The notes below the pieces were generated by a model. It searched no databases. It saw only the letters and a list, made by a program, of their open reading frames with translations, and was not told the DNA's origin. DNA of 64,000 bases from Hymenobacter ruricola. Lineage in GTDB: Bacteria > Bacteroidota > Bacteroidia > Cytophagales > Hymenobacteraceae. Shown here one piece after another: positions 29,919-38,853 of the stretch (its first letter is position 1; the number at the start of each line of letters is the position of its first letter). The stretch spans positions 1-64,000 of the forward strand of contig NZ_JADQDM010000001.1 in the NCBI RefSeq assembly GCF_015694525.1. Reading direction: 5' to 3'. The position numbers and the translations under genes are program-made.

Positions 29919-30964
29919 GCCCGGAAAACCTTCAAACCTTCCTCGTGTCGCGCACCGACGCCATCGGCGACGTGGTGCTGACCCTGCCCGTGGCCGGGTA
30001 TCTCAAGCAGCTGTTTCCCAAGTGCCGGGTGGTGCTCATCGGCCGCACCTACACCGCGCCCGTGGCCGCCGCCTGCCCGTGGGTCGATGATTTTCTGAAC
30101 CTGGACGAGTTGGCCCAGCTGCCCGGCGCCACCCAGGTAGCCACCCTGCGCGGCTACGCGGCCCACGCCATCATTCACGTATTTCCCAACACCCTGCTGG
30201 CGCGGCTGGCCCACAAAGCCAAAATCCCCGTCCGCATTGGCACCCGCAACCGCTGGCGCCACTGGCTCACCTGCAACCGGCTGGTGGCCCTCAGCCGCCG
30301 CCACTCCACGCTGCACGAAGCCCAGCTAAACCTCAAGCTGCTCCAGCCGTTTGGCCTCAACCGTTTTCCTCCGCTGCCCGAAGTAGCCCAGCTGGTGCGC
30401 CTGCAAGCCACCGAGCTGCTGGCGGAGCATTGGCAAGAGCGGCTGGGCCAACGCCAGCCGGGGCAGTTAAATATCATTCTGCACCCGCGCAGCCGCGGTA
30501 GTGCCCGCGAATGGGGCTTGGATAACTACGCCCGCCTCGCCCAGTTGCTGCACCAGGCCGGCCACCGCGTCTTCGTCACCGGCACGGCGGCGGAAGGGGA
30601 GGAACTGGCCGACTGGCTCCAGCAAAATGCTGCCTTTCTCGCCGCCAACCTTACCGGCCAGCTCAGCCTGCCGCAATTCATTTCCTTCATCGCCGCCGCC
30701 GATGGCTTGGTGGCGGGCAGCACCGGGCCGCTGCACCTGGCCGCCGCACTGGGCCGCCACGCGCTGGGCTTGTACCCGCCCATTCGGCCCATGCACCCCG
30801 GCCGCTGGGGGCCGCTGGGGCCGCACGCCGGCTTCCTGGTGTTCGACAAACCCAACTGCAATGACTGCCGCCAGCAACCCGCCGCCTGCACCTGCATCCG
30901 GGCCATCGAGCCGGCGGCCGTGGCAGCGCAAATAGCAGCGTGGCAGCCGTTGCCGATGGGTTAA
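29915..30964 (+). CDS. Family 9 glycosyltransferase (heptosyltransferase-like)
   Basis: This encodes 349 residues from ATG 29915, which overlaps the upstream stop as ATGA. The N-terminal motif LVSRTDAIGDVVLTLPVAGY and the C-terminal nucleotide-binding region (GLVAGSTGPLHLAAALG) are typical of GT-B heptosyltransferases. These add heptose or related sugars to lipid A core in the cytoplasm. A cysteine-rich C terminus (CNDCRQQPAACTC) is seen in related Bacteroidota proteins. It is part of the two-gene LPS unit. Confidence 0.9.
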   Translation: MSPENLQTFLVSRTDAIGDVVLTLPVAGYLKQLFPKCRVVLIGRTYTAPVAAACPWVDDFLNLDELAQLPGATQVATLRGYAAHAIIHVFPNTLLARLAHKAKIPVRIGTRNRWRHWLTCNRLVALSRRHSTLHEAQLNLKLLQPFGLNRFPPLPEVAQLVRLQATELLAEHWQERLGQRQPGQLNIILHPRSRGSAREWGLDNYARLAQLLHQAGHRVFVTGTAAEGEELADWLQQNAAFLAANLTGQLSLPQFISFIAAADGLVAGSTGPLHLAAALGRHALGLYPPIRPMHPGRWGPLGPHAGFLVFDKPNCNDCRQQPAACTCIRAIEPAAVAAQIAAWQPLPMG

Positions 30965-31156
30965 CTATTGCTCTCTGTCGATATTCTGGGGCTCATTCAT
31001 CCACTTAGTTTGGTAGTTGCGCGGGTTATTGCAACCTAGCGTAAGCTGCAATCCGTACATCGGGCAAGGCTTGGGCTGCCCGGCGATGCGTTTGGAAGTA
31101 GTTATGCTACTTCGAACCGCAAACCCCATGGGCGGTTTCACCTGTTGAGCAAGCAA
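30965..31156 (-). pseudogene. Possible small ORF or gene remnant
   Basis: This is a 63-codon minus-strand frame whose C-terminal half (KPCPMYGLQLTLGCNNPRN) looks protein-like, with two cysteines. The N-terminal half has no signal peptide, so it may be the tail of a decayed lipoprotein gene. It sits in the 292-bp gap between the GT9 and sigma-factor genes and ends back-to-back with the GT9 stop. A spurious frame is also possible. Confidence 0.25.
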
Positions 31157-31256
31157 CCCGGCCGGCCGCTTTTTCCGAGTTGCTGGTTCAGTCCGATTTG
31201 TCCTAATACCTTATTCTTTCGTAGGTTTCGGCCTGCAATTTCCCCCGCCCACCTGT

Positions 31257-31901
31257 ATGAGCGATTCCCCCGAACGGGTTAAACTGAGCAAAGAGGAAAA
31301 AGACCGGCGCTTTCAGGCCGAGCTCATGCCCGTGCTCGACCCGCTCTACAACTTTGCCTACCGGCTCACCCTCGACGAGGACGATGCCAACGACCTCGTG
31401 CAGGAAACCTACCTGAAGGCGTACCGCTTCTTCGAGTATTTCGAGCCCGGCACCAACGCCAAGGCCTGGCTTTTCCGCATTCTCAAGAACTCGTTCATCA
31501 ACGATTTCCGCAAGAAGAGCAAGCAGCCCGCCAAAGTAGATTACAGCGAGATTGAGGGCTATTACAACCCCGACGACGTGGAGGCCGAAGGCGAAGTCGG
31601 CGCCTCGTCGTCCGACATGCGCCAGCAGTCGGCCCGCGACCTGATTGGCGATGAAGTGGCCAGCGCCCTAAATTCTTTGCCGGTCGATTTTCGCACCGTC
31701 ATCATCCTCTGCGACCTCGAAGGATTTACTTACGAGGAAATGGCCAAAGTGCTTGACATTCCGATTGGTACGGTGCGTTCACGCCTGCACCGGGCCCGCA
31801 ATTTCCTCAAGGATAAACTGGAGAAATACGCCCAATCAATGGGATATGGCAATGATGCAATTGACGACGAAACGGAACTAACCGACTCCGAAAATAATTA
31901 A
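31257..31901 (+). CDS. ECF-type RNA polymerase sigma factor
   Basis: This encodes 214 residues. Region 2 is clear (YRLTLDEDDANDLVQETYLK, then AWLFRILKNSFINDFRKK), as is region 4 (LNSLPVDFRTVIILCDLEG, GTVRSRLHRARNFL). An acidic insert (GYYNPDDVEAEGEV) separates them, and the tail is acidic. It directs polymerase to stress or envelope promoters. The next gene, 76 bp on, encodes a small protein with a zinc anti-sigma motif, so the two likely form a regulatory pair. The target regulon is unknown. Confidence 0.92.
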   Translation: MSDSPERVKLSKEEKDRRFQAELMPVLDPLYNFAYRLTLDEDDANDLVQETYLKAYRFFEYFEPGTNAKAWLFRILKNSFINDFRKKSKQPAKVDYSEIEGYYNPDDVEAEGEVGASSSDMRQQSARDLIGDEVASALNSLPVDFRTVIILCDLEGFTYEEMAKVLDIPIGTVRSRLHRARNFLKDKLEKYAQSMGYGNDAIDDETELTDSENN

Positions 31902-31977
31902 CCCTCCCAGCAGCGGCACCCAGCCGGATGCTCTAATGCATTTCGTTGTCTTTCACCCCTTTCGCGTCTCCTTTCTT

Positions 31978-32277
31978 ATGAACCCATCCGCTACTACACA
32001 AACCAACACGTCGGCCCCCGTTGCAGCTACTCCTGACAACGGCCCCGACTGCGAACGCGTGAATACTGTATTAGACCAACTCATCGAAGGCCAACCGTTG
32101 ACGGCGGAAGACGAGGACTACCTCTACGACCACGCCACCGACTGTTCGCCCTGCTTCGACAACATTGACAAGCAGCGCACCTTCATCTCTTTCCTGAAGC
32201 AGCGCGTGAACACGCCGGCCCCGCCCGCCAGCCTGCACGAGTCCATTTTGGCCCGCGTGGGCGCCACGGTGGCCTAA
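31978..32277 (+). CDS. Putative zinc-binding anti-sigma factor
   Basis: This encodes 99 residues from ATG 31978; an upstream frame start at 31936 adds 14 residues with no homology signal. The Hx3Cx2C motif (HATDCSPC) is the zinc-binding anti-sigma signature. A helix follows (RTFISFLKQRV). No membrane segment is seen, so it would be a soluble anti-sigma factor. Its position right after the ECF sigma gene supports the pairing. Confidence 0.75.
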   Translation: MNPSATTQTNTSAPVAATPDNGPDCERVNTVLDQLIEGQPLTAEDEDYLYDHATDCSPCFDNIDKQRTFISFLKQRVNTPAPPASLHESILARVGATVA

Positions 32278-32294
32278 TACCGGCCCGGGCGGCT

Positions 32295-32303
32295 TAGCTT
32301 TGC
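32295..32303 (+). promoter_or_regulatory. -7 box 3 nt before the gmk start codon
   Basis: TAGCTTTGC fits TAnnTTTG exactly and lies 3 nt upstream of the ATG at 32307. A clear -33 element is absent. It would give a leaderless gmk message distinct from sigma/anti-sigma read-through. Confidence 0.45.
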
Positions 32304-32306
32304 GCG

Positions 32307-32891
32307 ATGCAAGGCAAAATCATTGTGTTTTCGGCGCCCTCGGGCGCGGGCAAAACCACCATTGTGCACCGGCTCATGGAGCGCGTGCCGGAGCTGAGCT
32401 TTTCCATTTCGGCCTGCACCCGCGACCGTCGCGGCCGGGCCGAGGAAAACGGCAAGGACTACTATTTCATTTCGGCCGAAGAATTCCAGGACAAGATTCG
32501 TCACGACGAATTTGTGGAATGGGAGGAAGTCTACGAAGGCGCCTTCTACGGCACCCTCAAGTCCGAAATCGAACGCATCTGGGAGAGCGGCAAGCACGCC
32601 ATCCTGGATGTGGACGTGAAAGGTGGCCTCAGCATCAAGGACTTCTATAAGGACCGGGCGCTGGCGATTTTCGTCCGCCCGCCGTCCATCGAAGTCCTGG
32701 AGCAGCGCCTGCAAGCCCGCGCCACCGACTCGCAATCCAGCATTTCTTCGCGGGTGTACAAAGCCAAGTTTGAACTGGCGTTTGAAGACCGGTTCGACGT
32801 AACCGTCGTCAACGACAACCTCGACGAAGCCAGCGCCCAAGCCGAAAAGCTCGTGCGTCAGTTCATCAGCGCCGAGCCGGCCGTGGTATGA
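32307..32891 (+). CDS. gmk: Guanylate kinase
   Basis: This encodes 194 residues. It phosphorylates GMP to GDP with ATP in the cytosol. The P-loop (SAPSGAGKTTIVHRL), the GMP-binding ACTRDRRGRAEENGKDYYFI segment and DVDVKGGLSIK are all present. The length is that of bacterial Gmk. It overlaps nadD by 4 bp, so the two are coupled. Confidence 0.96.
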   Translation: MQGKIIVFSAPSGAGKTTIVHRLMERVPELSFSISACTRDRRGRAEENGKDYYFISAEEFQDKIRHDEFVEWEEVYEGAFYGTLKSEIERIWESGKHAILDVDVKGGLSIKDFYKDRALAIFVRPPSIEVLEQRLQARATDSQSSISSRVYKAKFELAFEDRFDVTVVNDNLDEASAQAEKLVRQFISAEPAVV

Positions 32892-33469
32892 GCGCCCCGC
32901 GCATAGGCCTGCTCTTCGGCTCGTTCAACCCCGTGCACGTCGGCCACCTCATCCTGGCCGAGCACTTCGCCACGCGTACGGATTTGGCCGAAGTCTGGCT
33001 GGTGGTCACGCCCCACAACCCCTTCAAGGAAGCCAAGGACCTGTTGCCCGACACCGAGCGCCTGCGCCTGGTAGAATTGGCCCTGGCCGGCAACCCGCGC
33101 CTGCGCGCCGAAGCCATCGAGTTTGACCTGCCGCGCCCCAGCTACACCATCGCCACGCTCGACGCCTTGCGTGAACGCTACCCCGAGCATGATTTCGTGC
33201 TCCTTATGGGCGGCGACAATGTTTCGGGCCTGCCGCGCTGGCAGGAGTCAGCCCGCCTGCTGGCCGAAGTCGATATCTACGTCTATCCCAGGCCCGGCAC
33301 CGCGCTACCGGACTTAGCCGCCTTCCCCCGCCTTAAGGTAATGGCCGCGCCGCTGCTCGACATCTCGGCCACCTACATCCGCGAAAGCCTGCGCGTGGGC
33401 AAATCCATCCGCTACCTGGTGCCAGATGCCGTAGAGGCTGTGCTTGCTTCCCGGCAGGCTTCTGCGTAG
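32888..33469 (+). CDS. nadD: Nicotinate-nucleotide adenylyltransferase
   Basis: This encodes 193 residues. It transfers AMP to nicotinate mononucleotide in NAD synthesis. The nucleotidyltransferase motif GLLFGSFNPVHVGHL and the later ISATYIRESL (ISxTxxR) are present, as is LLMGGDNVSGL. Its start overlaps the gmk stop (ATGA). A bidirectional terminator follows. Confidence 0.95.
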   Translation: MSAPRIGLLFGSFNPVHVGHLILAEHFATRTDLAEVWLVVTPHNPFKEAKDLLPDTERLRLVELALAGNPRLRAEAIEFDLPRPSYTIATLDALRERYPEHDFVLLMGGDNVSGLPRWQESARLLAEVDIYVYPRPGTALPDLAAFPRLKVMAAPLLDISATYIRESLRVGKSIRYLVPDAVEAVLASRQASA

Positions 33470-33507
33470 CCATCTGCGGAATTCAGCAAGAATGCAGCTC
33501 AACAAAA

Positions 33508-33537
33508 AAGCCCGGCGATAACTCGCCGGGCTTCTTT
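33508..33537. terminator. Bidirectional terminator between nadD and frr
   Basis: An 11-bp stem (aagcccggcga / tcgccgggctt) with a TAAC loop has an A-run upstream and a T-rich stretch downstream. It serves the convergent nadD and frr transcripts. Confidence 0.85.
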
Positions 33538-33555
33538 ATGCTTCAACGGACCAAA

Positions 33556-34119
33556 TCAGATGGTCATAATCTCTGATTCCTTCTTGCTCAAGGCCTTATC
33601 CACCTCTGCAATGTAAGTATCAGTGGTTTTCTGCACCTTTTCCTCCGCTACTTTGATGGCGTCTTCCGAAGCGCCTTCTTTCAGCAGCTTGCGCAGGGCT
33701 TCGTTCACATCCTTGCGGATGCCGCGTACGCGGACTTTACCAGCTTCCGATTCGTTTTTGGCTTGTTTCACGAGGTCGCGACGGCGCTCTTCGGTCATGG
33801 CCGGGATATTCAGGCGCACGCCTTCCGCGTCCGACACCGGGCTCAGGCCCAGGTCGCTGTTGCGAATGGCCTTGGTGACCTCGGCAATCATGTTTTTCTC
33901 CCAGGGCTTGATGAACAGCGAGCGGGCGTCGGGCGTCGAGATGTTCGCAATCTGGCCAATGGGCGTGGGCGTGCCGTAGTAGTCCACCCGGATGCCGTCG
34001 AGCATGGCCGGCGAGGCCTTGCCGGCCCGAATGCGGCTCATTTCCACGTTGACGTGGGCCAGGGCCTTGCCCATTGATTCAACCAGGTCGTCCAGGTAAA
34101 ACTGAATTTCTTCGTCCAT
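33556..34119 (-). CDS. frr: Ribosome recycling factor
   Basis: This encodes 187 residues. With EF-G it splits the post-termination ribosome. The three-helix bundle pattern is complete: MSRIRAGKASPAMLDGIRVD near residue 25, YYGTPTPIGQIANIS, and AMTEERRRDLVKQAK. It is last gene of the biotin-carrier/pyrH/frr unit. A heptad-repeat stem-loop occupies the 105-bp gap to pyrH. Confidence 0.96.
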   Translation of the reverse strand: MDEEIQFYLDDLVESMGKALAHVNVEMSRIRAGKASPAMLDGIRVDYYGTPTPIGQIANISTPDARSLFIKPWEKNMIAEVTKAIRNSDLGLSPVSDAEGVRLNIPAMTEERRRDLVKQAKNESEAGKVRVRGIRKDVNEALRKLLKEGASEDAIKVAEEKVQKTTDTYIAEVDKALSKKESEIMTI

Positions 34120-34120
34120 T

Positions 34121-34220
34121 TTAGTTAGTTGTCAGTTGATAGTTGTCCGTTGTCGGGCCCGGCTATCAGTGTAGTTTTTCGATACAAACTAACAACCGAC
34201 AACCAGCAACCGACAACTAA
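34121..34220. repeat. Inverted repeat with heptad-repeat arms (GTTGNNN), pyrH/frr junction
   Basis: The left arm (about 34125-34156) reads as tandem heptads GTTGTCA GTTGATA then GTTGTCC GTTGTCG. The right arm (about 34186-34220) is its imperfect reverse complement, also in 7-bp units. I count 26 matches in 32 positions. The whole element fills the gap between the frr and pyrH genes, which are co-oriented. No T-run in the direction of transcription makes it a standard terminator. Confidence 0.8.
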
Positions 34221-34224
34221 AAAA

Positions 34225-35019
34225 TTACGCCTGCTCGGGCAGCTTGCCCACCAGCGGCTGCAGCAGCGTGTTGATGGGGTCCAGCGTGGGCTTGCGGCCG
34301 TCGCGGCTGCCGCCATCGCTCACCAGCGTGCCCATGGCCTCGCCGTCCAGCAAACGCTGCAAATTGCCCGGCGTGTTCATGTCGAACACGATGATGGGCA
34401 GGTTATTCTCTTTGCAGAGCGTGAAGGCCGTCATGTCCATCACGTTCAAATTCTTGCTCAGCACCTCGTCAAAGGTGATTTTGTCGTAGCGCGTTGCGCT
34501 CGGGTCCTTCTCCGGGTCGGCGGTATAGATGCCGTCCACGCGCGTTCCCTTCAGCACCACATCGGCTTCAATCTCAATGGCGCGCAGCGAGGCAGCCGAG
34601 TCGGTGGTGAAATAGGGGGAGCCAATGCCAGCCCCGAAAATCACTACGCGGCCTTTCTCCAGATGGCGCACCGCGCGCCGACGGATATATGGCTCGCACA
34701 CCCGCTGAATGGTGAGGCCCGACAGCAGGCGCGTGCTTACTTCCAGTTTTTCAAGGGCGCTTTGCAGGGCCATGGAGTTGATGACCGTGGCCAGCATGCC
34801 CATGTAGTCGCCCTGCACGCGGTCGAGGCCGAAAGCCACCGACTCCACGCCGCGGTAGATGTTGCCGCCGCCAATCACGACGGCCACCTGCACGCCGGTG
34901 GAAACCGCGGCTTTGATTTCGGAAGCGTACTGCATCAGCCGCTCGGCGTCGATGCCGTATTGCTGCTGGCCCATCAGCGACTCGCCGCTGAGCTTGAGGA
35001 GGATGCGGTTGTATTTCAA
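34225..35019 (-). CDS. pyrH: UMP kinase
   Basis: This encodes 264 residues. It makes UDP from UMP for pyrimidine nucleotides, in the cytosol. [13 protein letters not shown] is the N-terminal phosphate loop. [11 protein letters not shown] and [19 protein letters not shown] follow, with the [12 protein letters not shown] motif, all specific to bacterial UMP kinases. The C terminus has an extra tail of about 25 residues ([20 protein letters not shown]) beyond the usual end at GTLVS. It lies upstream of frr, the common gene order. Confidence 0.96.
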   Translation of the reverse strand: MKYNRILLKLSGESLMGQQQYGIDAERLMQYASEIKAAVSTGVQVAVVIGGGNIYRGVESVAFGLDRVQGDYMGMLATVINSMALQSALEKLEVSTRLLSGLTIQRVCEPYIRRRAVRHLEKGRVVIFGAGIGSPYFTTDSAASLRAIEIEADVVLKGTRVDGIYTADPEKDPSATRYDKITFDEVLSKNLNVMDMTAFTLCKENNLPIIVFDMNTPGNLQRLLDGEAMGTLVSDGGSRDGRKPTLDPINTLLQPLVGKLPEQA

Positions 35020-35061
35020 GTTAGAGGAGTTGAGTTTATCGAATTGATTGTGGCCGGGCGG

Positions 35062-35565
35062 CTACGAAAACTGCACCAGCACCTGGCCCTTCTGCACGTT
35101 GTCGCGCAGGTTCACCTTAATGGTGCCCACCGTGCCATCGGCCGGCGCTTTCAGGATGTTTTCCATTTTCATGGCCTCCAGCACCAGCAGCGGGTCGCCT
35201 TTTTGCACGGCTTGGCCGGGTTCCACCCGAATATCTACGATAAGACCGGGCATCGGAGCCTTGAGTTCGTTTACTTTCGCGGCGGCCGCGTTGCTCATGC
35301 CGAGGCGTTCGAGCAGCAAGTCGAACCGGTCTTTGGCATTGAGCTCCACGCGCTGGCCATTGATTTTGAGCACGATATCTTTCGTGGCGAAGTCAACCGC
35401 TACAACTTCCGCGTTGTAGGAGCGACCTTCGTGGAGCACGTGAAAGCGGCCTTCGCCCAAATCTGCTATGTCCCAGGCAAAAAGCTGGCCGTTGAGCGTG
35501 ACGGTGTCGGCGGCGCGGTAGTCAACTTCCCAGAGTTGACCGGGGCCGGTGCTGATTTGAAGCAT
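35062..35565 (-). CDS. Biotin carboxyl carrier protein
   Basis: This encodes 167 residues from ATG 35565; the frame extends to 35619 but the added N terminus is not domain-like. The C-terminal biotinyl/lipoyl domain carries VLEAMKMEN, with the biotinylated Lys in AMKM. It probably serves an acyl-CoA carboxylase (acetyl-, propionyl- or methylmalonyl-type). No carboxylase subunit is nearby. It is 42 bp upstream of pyrH and likely co-transcribed with it. Confidence 0.88.
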   Translation of the reverse strand: MLQISTGPGQLWEVDYRAADTVTLNGQLFAWDIADLGEGRFHVLHEGRSYNAEVVAVDFATKDIVLKINGQRVELNAKDRFDLLLERLGMSNAAAAKVNELKAPMPGLIVDIRVEPGQAVQKGDPLLVLEAMKMENILKAPADGTVGTIKVNLRDNVQKGQVLVQFS

Positions 35566-35662
35566 CTGCAGTGAATAGGGTGGGAGGAAAGCCGGGGTTA
35601 AAGGTAGCCCAAATCTCAAATTAATTCAGAAATTGACGCGGTTTTAGCCCGTTCTTGTTGGC

Positions 35663-38251
35663 ATGAAGTATCTGGTTCCGGGCCTTTCCAGCCTGATGTT
35701 GTTTGTGCAGTTTCTGGCAGTGGCCCAAGTGGCCAAGCCCGGCACTAAAAAGCCTGCTACCAAGGCGCCCGTGCACAAAAAAGTGGCCCCGGCGGCCACG
35801 TCGGCGCCCGCCTCTGCCGGCTTGGTGGTGCCATCCTGGCTACCGGCCGAAGCGCCTTTGCAGCCCGCCGCCACCATCCTCACGGACCTTCTTGACACCA
35901 AGCTCGATGTGCGCTTCGACTACAAAAAGCAGTACCTGCTTGGCACGGCCATCCTTACGTTGCGCTCGCATTTCTACCCACAGTCGGAGCTGGTGCTGGA
36001 CGCTAAGGGTTTTGATATTCAGAAAATCGAGTTGGTAGGGGAGAAGAAAAACAAGAGCCTCAACTACAATTACAACCGCCGCAAGCTCGTCATTGTCCTC
36101 GACCACCCGTACCCCCGCAGCACGCCCTACCAGGTGCGCATAGCATACGTGGCCAAGCCCAACGAATTGCCGCAAGGCGGCTCGGCGGCCATTACCTCCG
36201 ACAAGGGCCTGTATTTCATCAACCCGCTGGGTACCGACAAAAACAAGCCCCGTCAAATCTGGACCCAGGGCGAGACCGAAGCCAGTTCCTGCTGGTTTCC
36301 CACTATCGACAAGCCCAATCAGCGCATGACGCAGGAAATCAGCATGACGGTAGAAAAGCAGTTTAAAACGCTTTCCAACGGCAGCCTGATTTCCTCGCAC
36401 GCCAACGCTGACGGCACCCGCACCGACACCTGGAAGCTTAGTCAACCCCACGCGCCCTACCTCGCCACCATGGTAGTCGGCGATTTCGCCGTGGTGAACG
36501 ACTCTTGGCACGGCAAGCCCGTCGATTACTACGTGGAGCCGCAGTATGCTGGCACCGCCCGCGCCATTTTCGGCCACACGCCCGAAATGCTGGATTTCTT
36601 CTCCAAAAAGCTGGGTGTGGAGTACCCTTGGGAGAAATACGCCCAGGTAGCCGTGCGCGACTACGTGAGTGGCGCCATGGAAAACACCACCGCCACCACC
36701 CACAGCAGCACCATCCAGCTCACCAAGCGCGAACTGCTCGACACCAACTACCAAACGGCCGAAACCGTCATCGCCCACGAGCTTTTTCACCACTGGTTCG
36801 GCGACTACGTCACATGCGAGTCGTGGAGCAACCTGCCGCTGAACGAGTCCTTCGCCGACTATTCCGAATACCTATGGGCTGAGTACAAGTACGGCGCCGA
36901 CGAAGCCAGCCTCGTCCAAGAAATCAAGCTCAACAACTACCTCGAAGAAGCCACCGCCAAGCGCGAGCCCCTCATCCGCTACCGCTATGTGAACCGCGAG
37001 GACATGTTCGACCGCCACTCCTACGACAAGGGCGGCCGCGTGCTCCACATGCTCCGCAAGTACGTGGGCGATGACGCCTTCTTCGCCTCCCTTAACCACT
37101 ACCTCACCCAGAACAAGCAAAGCGCAGTCGAAATCGCGAAGCTGCGCACCGCTTTCGAAGAAACCACTGGCGAGGACCTGACCTGGTTTTTCAACCAATG
37201 GTTTATGCAGCGCGGGCACCCCGAGCTGCGCATCACCCACAGCTACGCCAACGGTCAGGTAGCGCTGCACGTGCAGCAGGTGCAGGACACGCTGTTTCAG
37301 CCCATCTACCGCCTGCCCGTCTCCGTGGCCGTCTGGACCAACGGTAACCAGCCCACCGAGCACCGCATCACCGTCACCAAAGCTGACCAGACGTTCACCT
37401 TCCCCAGCAGCCAAAAACCCGTCCTCGTCAAGTTCGACAACGAAAGCCAGCTTTTAGCCCAAATCGACGAAGACCGCAGCCAGGACGAGTTGGTGTTCCA
37501 GTTTTACCACGCCCGCACCTACCAGCAAAAGTCTGAGGTGCTGGAGCTCCTCCAGAATAAAACCGCCGAAATGGCCGTGAGCAGCATGCTTCGCAACGCC
37601 CTCAACGACAAGTTCTGGAACGTGCGCCGCCTCGCCCTCGACCACCTTCGCCGCTACCGCGGCCCCGAGCCCGAAGGCATGCGCAAAGACATCCAGCGCC
37701 TCGCCACCACCGACCCCAACTCCCGCGTCCGCGCCCAGGCCATTGCCACCCTTGCTACCTTCCCCGACGGCAACTACGCCAATATATACGGCGATGCCAT
37801 CGGCGACAGCTCCGCCCTGGTAGCCGCCGCCGCCATCCAGGTGCTGGCCAAAAAGCCCGAGCCCACCACCCGCCAGCAGGTCGCCGCCATCGAAAACACC
37901 AGCAGCAGCCCGCTCATTCAAGCCATTGCCGACTACTACGCCCTCAACGGCGGCCTCGACCAGTACCAGTGGTTTCTGAAGCGCCTGCCCGCCGTGGGCG
38001 ACAACGACCTCTACGCCTACTTCCAGTCTTTTGGCACGCTCATGACGCATATCCCGCCCGTAGAGCGCGACAAAGGCATCAAAATCCTTGAAGATTACGC
38101 CCGCAACGGCTCCCGCTACGACATTCGCCTTGGGGCCTACAAAGGCCTCGCCCTGCTCATGCCCACCAATCCCAACCTCAAGGCCGTGCTCCAAAACATC
38201 CGCGAGAAGGAAACCGACGACCGCCTCAAGGCATTTTATAACCTTATGTAG
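35663..38251 (+). CDS. M1 family zinc aminopeptidase with C-terminal HEAT-like region
   Basis: This encodes 862 residues with a signal peptide (LSSLMLFVQFLAVAQVA). The substrate motif SGAMENT precedes the zinc site HELFHHWFGDY (His372, Glu373, His376) with the third ligand in LNESFADY 18 residues on. Residues about 600-862 are helical repeats (RRLALDHLRRYRGPEPEG, ATLATFPDG) like HEAT domains. It removes N-terminal amino acids from peptides, here in the periplasm. It stands alone, divergent from the biotin carrier gene. Confidence 0.94.
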   Translation: MKYLVPGLSSLMLFVQFLAVAQVAKPGTKKPATKAPVHKKVAPAATSAPASAGLVVPSWLPAEAPLQPAATILTDLLDTKLDVRFDYKKQYLLGTAILTLRSHFYPQSELVLDAKGFDIQKIELVGEKKNKSLNYNYNRRKLVIVLDHPYPRSTPYQVRIAYVAKPNELPQGGSAAITSDKGLYFINPLGTDKNKPRQIWTQGETEASSCWFPTIDKPNQRMTQEISMTVEKQFKTLSNGSLISSHANADGTRTDTWKLSQPHAPYLATMVVGDFAVVNDSWHGKPVDYYVEPQYAGTARAIFGHTPEMLDFFSKKLGVEYPWEKYAQVAVRDYVSGAMENTTATTHSSTIQLTKRELLDTNYQTAETVIAHELFHHWFGDYVTCESWSNLPLNESFADYSEYLWAEYKYGADEASLVQEIKLNNYLEEATAKREPLIRYRYVNREDMFDRHSYDKGGRVLHMLRKYVGDDAFFASLNHYLTQNKQSAVEIAKLRTAFEETTGEDLTWFFNQWFMQRGHPELRITHSYANGQVALHVQQVQDTLFQPIYRLPVSVAVWTNGNQPTEHRITVTKADQTFTFPSSQKPVLVKFDNESQLLAQIDEDRSQDELVFQFYHARTYQQKSEVLELLQNKTAEMAVSSMLRNALNDKFWNVRRLALDHLRRYRGPEPEGMRKDIQRLATTDPNSRVRAQAIATLATFPDGNYANIYGDAIGDSSALVAAAAIQVLAKKPEPTTRQQVAAIENTSSSPLIQAIADYYALNGGLDQYQWFLKRLPAVGDNDLYAYFQSFGTLMTHIPPVERDKGIKILEDYARNGSRYDIRLGAYKGLALLMPTNPNLKAVLQNIREKETDDRLKAFYNLM

Positions 38252-38305
38252 GAGCACCTAAGGGGGGTTTTACGAAAAAAGTAGGACCTTTTTTTGTGTC
38301 ATCCC

Positions 38306-38336
38306 TTGCCCGGTGTCAGAAAAGCCTTAATTTTGC
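38306..38336 (+). promoter_or_regulatory. Promoter of the tRNA-Tyr/Gly/Thr-tuf unit
   Basis: TTG at 38306-38308, a 19-nt spacer and TAATTTTGC at 38328-38336 match the Bacteroidota housekeeping promoter. The first tRNA starts 85 nt downstream. Confidence 0.7.
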
Positions 38337-38421
38337 GACTCCTTACGAAACACTACTGCCTCGGCAATGGTCAAAACGCAAGGGTCTCGCCTCTCAGCAA
38401 TCGGCCGGGAAGCACCAAATT

Positions 38422-38501
38422 GGGGGTATCGCATAGCGGCAATTGCGGGTGACTGTAACTCACCTCCTTCGGGTTCATAGGTTCGAGTCCTGTTACCCCC
38501 A
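38422..38501 (+). tRNA. tRNA-Tyr (anticodon GTA)
   Basis: The acceptor stem GGGGGTA/TACCCCC closes the cloverleaf. The anticodon stem GGTGA/TCACC encloses GTA at 38455-38457. The long variable arm (tccttcggg) fits class II tRNA-Tyr. The TPsiC arm contains GGTTCGAGTCC. No CCA is encoded. Confidence 0.95.
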
Positions 38502-38521
38502 CTTAACTTTACATGCCATCT

Positions 38522-38594
38522 GCGGGAGTAGCTCAGTTGGTAGAGCGGCAGCCTTCCAAGCTGCAGGTCGCGGGTTCGAACCTCGTCTCCCGCT
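38522..38594 (+). tRNA. tRNA-Gly (anticodon TCC)
   Basis: The acceptor stem GCGGGAG/CTCCCGC is complete. The anticodon stem GCAGC/GCTGC encloses CTTCCAA with TCC. The TPsiC arm reads GGGTTCGAACC. The gene has 73 nt with no encoded CCA. Confidence 0.95.
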
Positions 38595-38610
38595 CACGTT
38601 TTTAGAATAA

Positions 38611-38682
<72 letters not shown>

Positions 38683-38699
38683 CAGATTACAACTAAAGT

Positions 38700-38727
38700 C
38701 CAGCTTTCTGAATTATCAGGAAGCTGG
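38700..38727 (+). promoter_or_regulatory. Stem-loop between tRNA-Thr and tuf
   Basis: A 12-bp stem (ccagctttctga / tcaggaagctgg, one G-T pair) has an ATTA loop. No T-run follows, so it is more likely a processing or stability element for the tRNA-tuf transcript than a terminator. Confidence 0.55.
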
Positions 38728-38853
38728 CGCGGTTCTCTCAGGCAAGCGACGCACAGTTTTCTATTACAGTAGGGGCTGAGTCTCGCTTTCTTCGTGTAGG
38801 GTCCGATTTTTACCTTCAAATTCACTTCACCACCTCTTTTTTTACTCTTTACA

